Origin: an uncultured Aquimarina sp.
Lineage (GTDB): Bacteria > Bacteroidota > Bacteroidia > Flavobacteriales > Flavobacteriaceae
Direction of reading: 5' to 3'
DNA: 64,000 nucleotides
NCBI GenBank assembly: GCA_947498815.1
Contig: CANMLU010000015.1
Location: 1 to 64,000 of the forward strand
Shown here: piece by piece, positions 27,262-36,636 of the stretch
Position numbering within the stretch: position 1 is the stretch's first letter
Layout of the letters: every line of letters begins with the position of its first letter
Program-made: the position numbers and the translations under genes
Notes under the pieces: model-generated
Database searches by the model: none
What the model saw: only the letters and a program-made list of their open reading frames with translations
What the model was told of the DNA's origin: nothing

Positions 27262-27922
27262 AATCAATAATCTTTCCATCGACCATAACAAGTTTGCGAT
27301 CTGCCATATCGGCTAGCTCTTGATTATGGGTAACTATAACAAAGGTTTGACCAAACTCATCTCTAAGCTTAAAGAACAGTTTATGTAGATTTTCTGCGGC
27401 TTCACTATCCAGGTTTCCCGAAGGCTCGTCTGCAAAAATTACTTTAGGCTCATTGATTAAAGCTCTCGCAACTGCAACACGCTGTTGTTCTCCTCCAGAA
27501 AGTTCATTTGGTTTATGATCGTATCGATGCGACAAACCCAAAAAATCCAAAAGCTCTTTTGCTCTTTTTTCGGCCTGTGCTCTTGGTGTCTTCTTAATAA
27601 ATGCTGGGATGCATACATTTTCTATGGCTGTAAATTCTGGTAATAATTGATGAAACTGAAAAATAAAACCAAGCTGTTCGTTTCTAAACTTTGAAAGTTG
27701 TTTTTGTGATAGAACATTAATATTGGATTCATTAATGGCCAAATCACTTTCTTTTACCTCATTTGCACGATCCAAGGTGCCTAAGATCTGAAGTAGAGTA
27801 GTTTTTCCTGCTCCAGATGCACCAACAATAGAAACTATTTCTCCTTTCTTAATATGAAGATCAACACCTTTTAGTACATGTAAATCGCCATAATTTTTGT
27901 GAATATTACTCGCTTTGATCAT
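27260..27922 (-). CDS. lolD: ABC transporter ATP-binding protein, LolD type
   Basis: ATPase of 220 aa that would energise extraction of lipoproteins from the inner membrane or a related MacB-type export. Walker [10 protein letters not shown]-loop [12 protein letters not shown], signature [15 protein letters not shown], Walker [13 protein letters not shown] and the H-loop VTH are all present. Length and motif spacing match LolD/MacB/FtsE-type ATPases. The cognate permease (LolC/E-like) is not in the window. Its downstream end meets the HEIGH protease terminator. Confidence 0.82.
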   Translation of the reverse strand: MIKASNIHKNYGDLHVLKGVDLHIKKGEIVSIVGASGAGKTTLLQILGTLDRANEVKESDLAINESNINVLSQKQLSKFRNEQLGFIFQFHQLLPEFTAIENVCIPAFIKKTPRAQAEKRAKELLDFLGLSHRYDHKPNELSGGEQQRVAVARALINEPKVIFADEPSGNLDSEAAENLHKLFFKLRDEFGQTFVIVTHNQELADMADRKLVMVDGKIID

Positions 27923-27975
27923 TTATTTTCAACTTGAAGAGGTGAAAATACTCAATATCTATAGAATCGCCAACA

Positions 27976-30405
27976 TTATCCTTTAGAAGAGCGTCTTAAA
28001 TTATTGATATCAAGAAAATATACAATACGCAATGATAATGTATGCTGTATAGGCCGATTAAATAAATTATCTAGACTATCTGTATAATTTATGGTCGATA
28101 ATTCATCTTGATTAAAGATTTGGTTTCGATAGAGTAGGGTGGCTTCACTTCCGGGAGCAAATCTCCAGCTAAAACTAAGATCCAGATTCCAGATATTAAA
28201 ATTAGTATTAGGATCGTTTTCTGAAGTATCATAATCTGTTCTCGAGCGTGTTCCATCTTCATTAAGAATAAAGAAAACGTTGTCTGAATAATCTGCGGTA
28301 CTCCAAAAATTTCTGAAACGAAGATTTATAGCTTTGTAAGGGTCAAAGTTGTAACTAGCACTTAATGTGTTCTCAAGAGAAATTCTATCACGTTGTCCCA
28401 GAAAAACATCGGTTCCATTATCATCGATATAACCAAACTCTTCTCGGTTGAAATATTCTGATCTCCAGATGACCAATAACTTATCGGAAAAACGATATCT
28501 AGGAGATAACTCTACTCGGTATATCCTTTGTGGATCTCCAAACCATTGCCGGGTCCCTGCGCTGATATCATAAGCGAATTTTTTACGATAATCTGAAGAA
28601 ACAAATGCTCGACCTCCAAAACTTGGGCTAAAGGTTACAAATCTTCCATCAACGCGTGGTTCAAAATAATCCTGCCTCTTCGAATTGAAAGCTCCTCTAG
28701 CTCCAAAACCGAAACGTTCTTTGGTAACAAAAAAAGTGTCAAAACCTATTTGGTTTTCTGTCTGAACAGATGGATCATAAAGACGACGATGCCTTGCAAA
28801 AACATTTATTCGATATGTGTTTAATACTTTTGTAGGCTCAAAAATTTGATAAGAGACATTTACTCTAAAACTATTAAAATTGTTTCTGAAATTAACTCCA
28901 AGATCATTGATGTCGTAGGTTGTATTGGCCAAATCATGCCCAAATCCATATCGCCAATTACCTTTGATTCGATCAAAATCAATCTCAGACGCAAACCCAC
29001 CAATATTTTCTTCGGGTAGATTTACTTGGCTTACAATTGATCTTCCGGTAAAACGATACGAATTTGCTTTATTAGCCATATTCCAAACCAATCCAGTTAC
29101 ATTAGCATCTCTAAATTGGCTTCCACTACGGGTAACATTTGTATTTATTAAAGAAACTGAAGAGTTGTTATTATACTGTTGATCCAGAACAAATATGTTG
29201 TAATTCGTCAGGGGTTCAATAACTTCTGTACGTACATTTCCAGAAATAGTATCGGTGATTCTAATTTCGGTTTTTTCGGTAATTGCATTAAAAACCCCTA
29301 TTCCCAGGTTGTTTTTTGTTCTTCCCGAAACCTTTAAAGCATTGAGTAAATTTATTTTAGAGGGAATTTCTTCAACTTCTTCATTTACATTAAGATCATC
29401 ATCGGATATCGATTTTGATGGTCCACCGCCAACTCTTCTTGAAAAGAAGATCCCACCTTTATTAAATAATTCGGTACCTTCTGTAAAAAACTGTCTGTTT
29501 TCACCAAATGTTTGCTCAAAAGGCCCTAGATTGAGTTGTACTTCGTCAAAAGCGGCTTGTCCAAAGTCAGGAATTAACGTAGCATCTAGCGTAAAACTAT
29601 CACTAAGCCCATATTTTACATCCATTCCGGCACTAAAATCGGTTTCATTTTCTCCATCAAAACTAGAGGCCAAACCTTGTACAAAAGGGAAAAAAGTTAG
29701 CCTTACAGGTGGATCGATATTCTCCACACCTTTGACTAATCCATTATACTGTGTTCGCTGTCCTGTCTTATTGTCAATGAAATTCCAGGAATGTGTTTGA
29801 TTACGAGACTGAAGCCTTCTGAAAAAATTAATACTCCAATCTTGTACATCAACTTCTGGAAAACGAAGAGCGTTATAAGGGATTTTAAATTCGGCATACC
29901 ATCCTTTGCCGTCAAAAGATGCTTTGGCATCAAACACTACATTATAATTAAAATCTTCATTGAATTGATCTGCTCGTGAATCTCCTATAGTACCCGCACT
30001 TGTGATAAAAAAACGAGTTTCATTGATACCATCATTATAAGTATTAATGGCAATGCTAAAAAAATCGGCTTGTACAAATATATTATCACGTTGACTGAAT
30101 TGGCGAAGTATTTGATCTGCTTTGTTATCATATAAATAGGCGGCAAAGTAAACGGCTTTATCGTCGTATGCCATTTTTACATCAGATTGTAGATTTTCTG
30201 GAATAGTGCCTTCATTTCCTGGCTCCCACATATTAAAATCGCTATATGAATCAATTGTGTCCCATACTTCATCATCAAGAATACCATCAATTTTTGGAGG
30301 TGTATTTATTCTTTGTGCAATAATATTTTTTCTTTCTTGCGCATTAATCGTTATGGAGGCCATCAACGTTAACGCGCAGGTAATGAGGCGTAATTTTGAA
30401 ATCAT
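27976..30405 (-). CDS. DUF5916 outer-membrane protein with CBM9-like domain
   Basis: Outer-membrane protein of 809 aa. A signal peptide (1-22) precedes a CBM9-like sandwich (about 30-215; PPKIDGILDDEVWD, YDDKAVYFAAYLYD, GWYAEFKIPYNALRF), the classic start of DUF5916 proteins. Residues from about 225 onward are long amphipathic strands typical of a large barrel (for example TLDATLIPDFGQ, FGENRQFFTEGTELF). The role is unknown; family members have been suggested to bind carbohydrate at the surface, which is inference. Lies 54 bp upstream of lolD in the same direction. Confidence 0.88.
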   Translation of the reverse strand: MISKLRLITCALTLMASITINAQERKNIIAQRINTPPKIDGILDDEVWDTIDSYSDFNMWEPGNEGTIPENLQSDVKMAYDDKAVYFAAYLYDNKADQILRQFSQRDNIFVQADFFSIAINTYNDGINETRFFITSAGTIGDSRADQFNEDFNYNVVFDAKASFDGKGWYAEFKIPYNALRFPEVDVQDWSINFFRRLQSRNQTHSWNFIDNKTGQRTQYNGLVKGVENIDPPVRLTFFPFVQGLASSFDGENETDFSAGMDVKYGLSDSFTLDATLIPDFGQAAFDEVQLNLGPFEQTFGENRQFFTEGTELFNKGGIFFSRRVGGGPSKSISDDDLNVNEEVEEIPSKINLLNALKVSGRTKNNLGIGVFNAITEKTEIRITDTISGNVRTEVIEPLTNYNIFVLDQQYNNNSSVSLINTNVTRSGSQFRDANVTGLVWNMANKANSYRFTGRSIVSQVNLPEENIGGFASEIDFDRIKGNWRYGFGHDLANTTYDINDLGVNFRNNFNSFRVNVSYQIFEPTKVLNTYRINVFARHRRLYDPSVQTENQIGFDTFFVTKERFGFGARGAFNSKRQDYFEPRVDGRFVTFSPSFGGRAFVSSDYRKKFAYDISAGTRQWFGDPQRIYRVELSPRYRFSDKLLVIWRSEYFNREEFGYIDDNGTDVFLGQRDRISLENTLSASYNFDPYKAINLRFRNFWSTADYSDNVFFILNEDGTRSRTDYDTSENDPNTNFNIWNLDLSFSWRFAPGSEATLLYRNQIFNQDELSTINYTDSLDNLFNRPIQHTLSLRIVYFLDINNLRRSSKG

Positions 30406-30444
30406 AAAACTGTAATAAAAAACTTACTTTTTTTTGAGTTGCTA

Positions 30445-30452
30445 CAAAACTA
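30445..30452 (-). promoter_or_regulatory. Putative -7 box for the DUF5916 gene
   Basis: Read leftward, TAGTTTTG fits TAnnTTTG and lies 39 bp from the ATG at 30405. No -33 element seen. Confidence 0.4.
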
Positions 30453-30642
30453 GGTTTGTAATGGGATATCTGGTACTAATGAAAAGTTAAAAAGTAAAAA
30501 AGGCAACAACTGTATAAGTACTTTGGTCGAATATTCTTATATTTTCGATTGTTATGAAATAAACATAATTAAGAATTTTAGTGCCAACCGAAATGATTGT
30601 TATGTGATTCCGTCTGACATCTAAAACAATTAATATAAACAG

Positions 30643-31200
30643 ATGAAAAAAGATAATTTAGAAGTTGCAATTTTTGCTGGAGGGTGTTTTTGGTGTACCG
30701 AAGCAGTTTTTCAACGTGTTGAGGGAGTAGAAAACATAATTTCTGGGTATACCGGAGGTGAAATTAAAAACCCTGCGTACAGAGAGATTACAACAGGAAG
30801 AACGGGTCATGCAGAAGCTATAAAAATTGAATACAATCCCAAAAGTATAGGTTATCAGGATTTATTAGAAATATTTTTTGCTACCCACGATCCCACTACA
30901 TTAAATCGTCAAGGCGCAGATCGGGGGACTCAATATAGAAGCGCCATTTTTTATACAAATGATGAGCAACAAAGGGTTGCAAAAGAAATGATTACTATGT
31001 TAGAAGGTGAAAATATTTTTGATGATCCTATTGTTACTGAAGTCACAGAATTTGAAGTGTTTTATAATGCCGAAGATGATCATCAGAACTATTACAATCA
31101 AAATAGCAATCAAGGATATTGTCAATTTGTGATTAACCCAAAACTTGGTAAATTGCAGCAAAAATTTAAGAGTAGATTAAAAAAAGAAATACAGAATTAA
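30643..31200 (+). CDS. msrA: Peptide-methionine (S)-S-oxide reductase
   Basis: Repairs oxidised methionine (S-sulfoxide) in proteins; 185 aa and cytoplasmic. The active-site motif GCFWC carries the catalytic Cys15. Conserved [36 protein letters not shown] and the C-terminal QGYC (resolving Cys) are present. Length fits stand-alone MsrA without a fused MsrB domain. The next gene, folE, starts 5 bp after the stop, so the two form an operon. Confidence 0.95.
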   Translation: MKKDNLEVAIFAGGCFWCTEAVFQRVEGVENIISGYTGGEIKNPAYREITTGRTGHAEAIKIEYNPKSIGYQDLLEIFFATHDPTTLNRQGADRGTQYRSAIFYTNDEQQRVAKEMITMLEGENIFDDPIVTEVTEFEVFYNAEDDHQNYYNQNSNQGYCQFVINPKLGKLQQKFKSRLKKEIQN

Positions 31201-31205
31201 TTGCT

Positions 31206-31802
31206 ATGCCATATAAAAATTTTGAAGAATACAATATAAAAGTTACCGAGGACGTAAAAGAAAATTTTGAATCGATTATTGAAGGGCTCGGAGAAGATGT
31301 GAATAGGGAAGGTATTGTAAAAACACCCGAACGTGCAGCAAAGGCTATGATGTTTTTAACACAGGGATACCACCAGAACCCCGAAGATATTCTTAAAGGA
31401 GCTATGTTTGCAGAAGATTATGATGATATGGTTATTGTAAAGGATATTGAACTATACTCTTTGTGCGAGCATCATATGTTACCATTTTTCGGGAAAGCCC
31501 ATATCGCATATATACCAAATGGACATATTGTTGGCTTAAGCAAATTACCTCGTATTGTTGATGTGTTTGCTAGACGATTACAAGTACAAGAAAGACTTAC
31601 TCATGATATACTTGAATGTATAAATGATACGCTTAAACCTAAAGGTGTTGCTGTAGTAATTGAAGCTTCACACATGTGTATGATGATGCGTGGTGTACAA
31701 AAACAAAATTCTGTAACTACTACCTCGGGTTTTAGAGGTCAATTTGAAAAGATAGAAACCAGAACTGAGTTTTTAAGATTAATCACTGCCGACCTGGCAT
31801 AA
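31206..31802 (+). CDS. folE: GTP cyclohydrolase I
   Basis: Converts GTP to dihydroneopterin triphosphate, the first step of folate/pterin synthesis; 198 aa. Zinc-binding [29 protein letters not shown] and the C-terminal [10 protein letters not shown] with the second Cys ligand, plus SGFRGQF, are all intact. The start at 31206 is close to the msrA stop, indicating an operon. Confidence 0.95.
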   Translation: MPYKNFEEYNIKVTEDVKENFESIIEGLGEDVNREGIVKTPERAAKAMMFLTQGYHQNPEDILKGAMFAEDYDDMVIVKDIELYSLCEHHMLPFFGKAHIAYIPNGHIVGLSKLPRIVDVFARRLQVQERLTHDILECINDTLKPKGVAVVIEASHMCMMMRGVQKQNSVTTTSGFRGQFEKIETRTEFLRLITADLA

Positions 31803-31856
31803 AATTTTGGAATACTCTTTGCTTACTATATCTTAAATAACCCCAAATAATTTTAT

Positions 31857-32156
31857 ATGGTTGATAATAAGTACAAAAAACTTGGATTAAGTCTTCTTTT
31901 TGATGGATTAGGAATGATTACTTACGTTATTCCTGGTATTGGAGAATTTGGCGACATCGTGTGGGCACCTTTGGCAGGATGGTTGATGACTAGAATGTAT
32001 AAAGGTAATTTAGGTAAAGCTGCAGGAATTTTTACATTAATTGAAGAAGCTTTGCCTGGTTTTGATGTGATACCTACATTTACAATAATGTGGATCTATA
32101 CCTATGTGTTTAAGAAAGAAAAAGTGGAAGATATTATTGATATAGATGTCGATTAA
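31857..32156 (+). CDS. Small conserved membrane-associated protein
   Basis: Protein of 99 aa with two or three hydrophobic stretches (LGLSLLFDGLGMITYVIPGIG; DIVWAPLAGWLMTRMY; GFDVIPTFTIMWIYTYVF) and an acidic C-terminus. I recognise only a short conserved flavobacterial pattern (GDIVWAPLAGWLM and LPGFDVIPTFT), no named domain. It follows folE by 54 bp and may be the last gene of that operon. Its stop overlaps the convergent gene's stop (TTAA). Confidence 0.7.
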   Translation: MVDNKYKKLGLSLLFDGLGMITYVIPGIGEFGDIVWAPLAGWLMTRMYKGNLGKAAGIFTLIEEALPGFDVIPTFTIMWIYTYVFKKEKVEDIIDIDVD

Positions 32157-32674
32157 TCTTTCATAAAACGAGATAATCCCATTCTAGATAGCATTTTCTT
32201 TTCAAAATTCCAGAAAAATTTAAACTGTCCAAATAACCATCCAACTATTAGTAATAATATTTGGTAGATCGGAAATACAAGAAATATTCGCAGCGGCCAA
32301 TAAATCCAGCCAGTGGTAATTTCTTTTTCAAAGCCCAAAAAAGAAATTATTGGATCCGAGATTCTTGCAGCAGTAGAGCCTGTAATAGCAAAAGCGATAA
32401 ATATTGCGATGAGTTCCCAGCGATAACTTACATCCCACTTTTTTTCTAATACCTTAAAAAGTTTAAGTGTGATATATAATAGTAAAGAAAATAAGAAAAG
32501 AGTAAGGGTAGAAATAAGGCCTAAATAAGCAACGTCTATTTGTGAAAATTCAATTGAAGTCAAAATAGTCTTACCTATTAAATAACCCGAAAATAGTAAG
32601 CTTACTACTCCGATTAAAGGGAAAATTAATTGCCAGTTGGATTGTATTTCCCAACGATCTTTAAATTTTTGCAT
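32153..32674 (-). CDS. Four-helix membrane protein
   Basis: Membrane protein of 173 aa with about four helices (WQLIFPLIGVVSLLFSGYLI, VAYLGLISTLTLFLFSLLLYITL, WELIAIFIAFAITGSTA, IFLVFPIYQILLLIVGWLFG). It has conserved SDPIISFLG and GWLFGQFKFFWNFEKKML near the end, typical of flavobacterial prolipoprotein-like hypothetical proteins of no known role. An ATG 15 nt upstream lies inside the promoter box, so the start at 32674 is chosen. That start is only 4 nt from the box, suggesting a leaderless mRNA. Confidence 0.7.
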   Translation of the reverse strand: MQKFKDRWEIQSNWQLIFPLIGVVSLLFSGYLIGKTILTSIEFSQIDVAYLGLISTLTLFLFSLLLYITLKLFKVLEKKWDVSYRWELIAIFIAFAITGSTAARISDPIISFLGFEKEITTGWIYWPLRIFLVFPIYQILLLIVGWLFGQFKFFWNFEKKMLSRMGLSRFMKD

Positions 32675-32678
32675 GGCG

Positions 32679-32710
32679 CAAAAATACAATTAAAAAGTAT
32701 TTAAATCAAA
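32679..32710 (-). promoter_or_regulatory. Consensus promoter immediately before the start codon
   Basis: Read leftward: TTTG (32707-32710), 20 bp, TATTTTTG (32679-32686), four bases, then ATG. The -33 element overlaps the stop region of the upstream gene. Confidence 0.6.
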
Positions 32711-33143
32711 ACCTTCGTCCACGACCAAAAACGAATCGCTGATTATACCGCTGTTCAAAAAACAAGAAATAATTATACAGAAGATAATTTACCTCATAAC
32801 CATAATGAACATTTTGTTCATAATTGATTTGTTGAATATATAAATTAGGATTAAACCTTTGTGGTTGTATTACTCTTTGATTGTATTCAAAAACATATTG
32901 GCGATTTCTTGATTCTAAAAACTGTACTCCATAATATCCCCTTGGTTGTTGAGTTGCTAACCAAGAGTTAAATCCAGGTTCAATTATAAGGATCTCGTAC
33001 TCTAGACTATCATTAGCAATTCTTAAGGTGTCTGAAATTTTATCATTGGAAACAACACTTGTGTTTTTGTCTTTGGTTGTTGCACAACTATATATAAAAA
33101 CTGCAATTAATAGTACGTATCCCACTTTTTTTATCGTCTCCAT
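32706..33143 (-). CDS. DUF6146-like lipoprotein
   Basis: Lipoprotein of 145 aa with SPII signal ending at Cys20 (IYSC). The mature part has YEILIIEPGFNSWLATQ and YEVNYLLYNYFLFFEQRYNQRFVFGRGRRF, rich in Tyr/Phe/Asn. This resembles a conserved Bacteroidota family (DUF6146 from memory); role unknown. Stand-alone gene downstream of the LamG-like pair and upstream of a membrane protein with its own promoter. Confidence 0.72.
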   Translation of the reverse strand: METIKKVGYVLLIAVFIYSCATTKDKNTSVVSNDKISDTLRIANDSLEYEILIIEPGFNSWLATQQPRGYYGVQFLESRNRQYVFEYNQRVIQPQRFNPNLYIQQINYEQNVHYGYEVNYLLYNYFLFFEQRYNQRFVFGRGRRF

Positions 33144-33237
33144 ATGGTAAAATACAAAAAAGCTAAAGATTTCTATTCGGCTTTAACAATTTTTTGGATA
33201 CCATTGGATGCTGTATGCAGGACTTCTTTTTTAATAA

Positions 33238-34134
33238 TCATAAATTCCAGAAATCAATCTGATCTTCTTCAATCTCTTGTATATTATTTATAGAAATATC
33301 TGTACTATACATAATTAGCTCTGTAAAACGATTTGTTGCAAATTGCGAATTATTGCCATTGGAATATAAAATCCCGAAACCATTGTTAGCAGTACAACGG
33401 CCTAACGTATAATTTCCTGTCCTCAAAATAGTACCACCTCTTCGAATTGTTTGTATAACATTGGCCCTTATAAAAGAAAGTTGTTGCCATTGATTATTGG
33501 TATTTGTACCCCATCGTACAGGATCACTACAACAAATTCCGGAATCAAAATAAACTCTATTATTTACCCAATTGATATGCGTCGACCATCGATTAGTATT
33601 TACGCCAGGTTGTCTGGTGCCAAATGAGAATTGAGACTTTGAAGTAGTAAATAGAACAGAAAGTACCGAACCATTAACACCGGCATTAGTTAATATTTGA
33701 ATACTGGTATTAATATCCAATCTATCATTAGTGCCATCTCCAAAAAAATAGGGTCTCGTAGGGTCTGTAATAAACTGAGGTTGAAAGGCATTGGTGTTTT
33801 GAATAGCATTTCTGCCAAGGCCACTTTGATCATACCAGGTTACAACAAAGACATTGGCAGCACCTCGCCAAGCATCTATAGCGCCAACATCTACAACATC
33901 ATTATCTGCCCAACCAAAATCTTGTTGGGCGTTATCGCTATCTCTTCTAAGCCGTATTAGTGGGCCATTGTAATCAGATTCTAATACCCGTAAGGATAAG
34001 GCAAAACTAATATTCGTAAGCTTTGAATCCAGGATATGAGATGGTCTCATAGTCGGAAATTGATTATACTGTGAAATTTGCCCGAAACTTGAACTTGAAA
34101 AAAGGATACTTATACACAGTACTAATTTTTTCAT
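33238..34134 (-). CDS. Secreted arabinofuranosidase-B-like / jelly-roll protein
   Basis: Secreted protein of 298 aa (signal peptide 1-18). AYSLRxL-type strand ISFALSLRVLESDYNGPLIRLRRDSD and the VVTWYDQSGLGRNAIQ motif match the Bacteroidota proteins related to the alpha-L-arabinofuranosidase B catalytic fold (GH54) and LamG jelly-rolls. The protein is shorter than catalytic GH54 enzymes and key catalytic residues cannot be confirmed, so sugar or surface binding is as likely as hydrolysis. Starts 4 nt after the stop of the upstream gene at 34139-34666, so the two are coupled. Confidence 0.65.
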   Translation of the reverse strand: MKKLVLCISILFSSSSFGQISQYNQFPTMRPSHILDSKLTNISFALSLRVLESDYNGPLIRLRRDSDNAQQDFGWADNDVVDVGAIDAWRGAANVFVVTWYDQSGLGRNAIQNTNAFQPQFITDPTRPYFFGDGTNDRLDINTSIQILTNAGVNGSVLSVLFTTSKSQFSFGTRQPGVNTNRWSTHINWVNNRVYFDSGICCSDPVRWGTNTNNQWQQLSFIRANVIQTIRRGGTILRTGNYTLGRCTANNGFGILYSNGNNSQFATNRFTELIMYSTDISINNIQEIEEDQIDFWNL

Positions 34135-34138
34135 AGCA

Positions 34139-34666
34139 CTAATTTCTTTTTAGATCCCCAGTTACATGAAAAGTATTATTTGCTGTACATACAATACCAG
34201 CTCCAGCATCTAATCCTGCCGTCTTAAAACGTAACAATCTATTCTTGATCGTTACTCCAGCTGCACCAGATATAGTTACTTTTCCATTTCCAATTTGGTA
34301 AATACTAACATTATAGCCTATAACAAATCCTGCAGGTATGGTCAAGACTACATCGGTCGCACTATCAAATGTTAGGATGTTTCCATTATCTTCTTCAATA
34401 AGTGTATAATTTCCTGTTTTTGGAAATACAGATGGTGAAGTCAACAATTCTTTCCACTCTGTGCCATTAAATTTGAATATCTTTTTTAAAGAGGAATCGA
34501 ATACCAAAGCTCCTTCTTGTATTGTAGCTGTATTAATAGCGTTTATATCTGTAGTTGCTGCTGCTGGTAATCCTAATAAAGAATTTGCATCTATTTGGGC
34601 AATACTAGTACTTACGGTAAATAATACTAGCAATAATAGGGTAATAGTTGTTGATATACTTTTCAC
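34139..34666 (-). CDS. Secreted hypothetical protein
   Basis: Secreted protein of 175 aa (signal peptide 1-23). The first 75 mature residues (IQEGALVFDSSLKKIFKFNGTEWKEL) follow a pattern seen in tail-fibre-like and surface proteins of flavobacteria: a short strand pair holding NGTxW. The rest (about 85-170) is beta-rich with SGAAGVTIKN, reminiscent of phage tail or fibre caps. No domain is certain. Operon partner of the GH54-like gene just downstream. Confidence 0.6.
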   Translation of the reverse strand: MKSISTTITLLLLVLFTVSTSIAQIDANSLLGLPAAATTDINAINTATIQEGALVFDSSLKKIFKFNGTEWKELLTSPSVFPKTGNYTLIEEDNGNILTFDSATDVVLTIPAGFVIGYNVSIYQIGNGKVTISGAAGVTIKNRLLRFKTAGLDAGAGIVCTANNTFHVTGDLKRN

Positions 34667-34746
34667 TCAAAATCAGATTTAAAAATATTAAGGGGTAATT
34701 TTATTTGCTTTTGACTTGTGTTTTTTAATTAATGTTAAATATAAAA

Positions 34747-34786
34747 AAAGAAATAGCCTACCAGAACTCTAGTAGGCTATTTCTTT
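34747..34786 (-). terminator. Intrinsic terminator of the DUF937 gene
   Basis: A perfect 15-bp stem (AAAGAAATAGCCTAC / GTAGGCTATTTCTTT) with a 10-nt loop. Leftward it runs into CTTTTTTTAT. It lies about 23 bp after the DUF937 stop. Confidence 0.85.
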
Positions 34787-34808
34787 AATTCTAAAATGAA
34801 ATTTATTA

Positions 34809-35447
34809 TTATTTACCAAAAAGACCTCCAAGTAAACCTCCAAGTCCACCTTTTTTCTTTCCACCACCACTAAGTAACATTCCAGCTACATCATCAATAA
34901 TACTTCCGTCTCCGTCGGCATCTAGAAAAGATTCAATCAAAGATTGTTGTTTTGATCCTTGAGGAGCACCAGACAAGCCTCCAAGCATACTCGCTAATCC
35001 GTTGGCATCACTTACATTGTTTTGAGAAGCTTGCTTACCTAAAACACCCATTAAAATAGGAGCAGCTACTTTAAGTATATCTCCAACAGATCCTGCATCC
35101 ATTCCTGTTTTTTGACTCAGTGCGTTTTGAACAGCAGGTTGTTTTCCACCAAGGATATGTCCAAGAATCCCAGCACCATCATCGGTTACACTTTGATCCA
35201 CTCCACCTTCAAACAATCCTCCAAGGTTATCCAAAATACCGCCAGAATGTTTACTCGAAAGTGCATTCATTAATCCTGATGCACCTTCTGGTGTTGATGC
35301 ATTGCGTTGCATAGCACCCATTAATACAGGCATCGCCATACTTAAAAGATTTCCTGTTTTATCAGCAGATTGTCCTGTTTGTGAGCTAACACCGCTAATA
35401 ATTTGTTTTCCCATTGGGCTATTTAAAAGTTCTAAAATTCCTGACAT
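34809..35447 (-). CDS. DUF937 domain protein
   Basis: Low-complexity Gly/Ala/Ser-rich protein of 212 aa with DUF937 repeats (MAMPVLMGAMQRNAS and AAPILMGVLGKQAS are the two matching helical cores). A DADGDGSIIDDVAGMLL motif resembling an EF-like calcium loop sits at about 176-190, and the tail GGLGGLLGGLFGK is glycine-rich. No signal peptide. Function unknown; such proteins are common in Bacteroidota. Single gene. Confidence 0.85.
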   Translation of the reverse strand: MSGILELLNSPMGKQIISGVSSQTGQSADKTGNLLSMAMPVLMGAMQRNASTPEGASGLMNALSSKHSGGILDNLGGLFEGGVDQSVTDDGAGILGHILGGKQPAVQNALSQKTGMDAGSVGDILKVAAPILMGVLGKQASQNNVSDANGLASMLGGLSGAPQGSKQQSLIESFLDADGDGSIIDDVAGMLLSGGGKKKGGLGGLLGGLFGK

Positions 35448-35565
35448 GGTAGTTTTTTTTATGTTATGAATCTAAATTTACGTTTTTTATTGATGAAACG
35501 AAATGGCACAAGGATATTAATTTTTAAGAAAAGTAGATGAACGGTAATTTTTTTGGATGAAATGC

Positions 35566-35602
35566 AAAAAACGTTGCTTCAAATTAAGAAACAACGTTTT
35601 TT
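35566..35602 (-). terminator. Intrinsic terminator of serA
   Basis: AAAAAACGTTG pairs with CAACGTTTTTT, extended by TTC/GAA after one mismatch. It is located 26 bp beyond the serA stop. Confidence 0.8.
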
Positions 35603-35627
35603 ATATGGTGCAAATTATGAGTTCGTA

Positions 35628-36578
35628 CTATTTTAAAATAGTAATTATTTGTTCTGCCAGTTCCTGACCAATTCGATCTTGAGCTTCTCCGGTAGCAGCG
35701 CCAATATGTGGTGTTAATGATATCTTATTATTCATTAATACTTTGATAGCTGGACTAGGTTCGTCTTCAAATACATCTAGGCCTGCAAAAGCAAGTTTTT
35801 CTATTTCTAAGGCTTCAACAAGTGCGACTTCGTCGATCACTCCACCACGAGCAGCATTAATAATACCTGCTCCATCTTTCATTTGTGCTATTTCGGGTTT
35901 CCCAATAACATATTCTTTTTGCGCGGGAACATGAAGCGTAAAGAAATCGGCTTGTTTTAATACCTCTTCTTTAGAAATTGTTTTAATCTTAAAGTTTAAA
36001 GATTGCCCATCAAAAAACTCCAACGGGATTTCTACTTCTTCGATAAATGGATCATAAGCAATAACATTCATTCCAACACCAATAGCTATTTTGGCAGTTG
36101 CTTGTCCAATACGACCTATACCAATTACTCCAAGTGTTTTTCCTCTCAATTCAATTCCACTAGCATAGGCTTTCTTCAGGTTTTTAAATTTGCTATCTCC
36201 TTCAAGAGGCATATTACGATTGGAATCATGTAAAAACCGAACACTACCGTATAAGTGAGCAAAAACTAATTCGGCTACAGACCCAGAAGAAGCGGCTGGC
36301 GTATTAATTACATGCAGTCCTTTTTCGCGGGCATAAGCTACATCGATATTATCCATACCAACACCACCACGACCTATTATTTTTAAAGAAGCACAGTTAT
36401 CGATTATATCTGTCCTTACTTTGGTAGCGCTACGAACTAATAATACTGAAATCTCATTTTCGTTTATGTAATCTACCAATTGGTCCTGGGCAACTGTAGT
36501 TGTTAAAACTTCAAACCCTTGTTTTTCTAATGCATCAATCCCACTTTGAGATACTCCGTCGTTTGCTAATACTTTCAT
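35628..36578 (-). CDS. serA: D-3-phosphoglycerate dehydrogenase (D-2-hydroxyacid dehydrogenase family)
   Basis: First enzyme of serine synthesis from 3-phosphoglycerate; 316 aa, the short form without an ACT regulatory domain. The Rossmann motif GVIGIGRIGQATA, catalytic Arg in NAARGGVIDE, Glu in DVFEDEP and His in LTPHIGAAT are present. It lies 58 bp downstream of serC in the same direction, supporting the serine role over other 2-hydroxyacid substrates. Lack of an ACT domain implies no direct serine feedback. Confidence 0.88.
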   Translation of the reverse strand: MKVLANDGVSQSGIDALEKQGFEVLTTTVAQDQLVDYINENEISVLLVRSATKVRTDIIDNCASLKIIGRGGVGMDNIDVAYAREKGLHVINTPAASSGSVAELVFAHLYGSVRFLHDSNRNMPLEGDSKFKNLKKAYASGIELRGKTLGVIGIGRIGQATAKIAIGVGMNVIAYDPFIEEVEIPLEFFDGQSLNFKIKTISKEEVLKQADFFTLHVPAQKEYVIGKPEIAQMKDGAGIINAARGGVIDEVALVEALEIEKLAFAGLDVFEDEPSPAIKVLMNNKISLTPHIGAATGEAQDRIGQELAEQIITILK

Positions 36579-36636
36579 TATTAAATTTTAAATTTTAAAT
36601 GTTAAGCCCTAAGTTGACTAGTCTTAACAATTTTGG

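Noticed and set aside
29255-29800. 181-codon frame antisense to the DUF5916 gene
   Set aside because: Antisense to a well-supported large outer-membrane protein; the sense gene fully explains the sequence.
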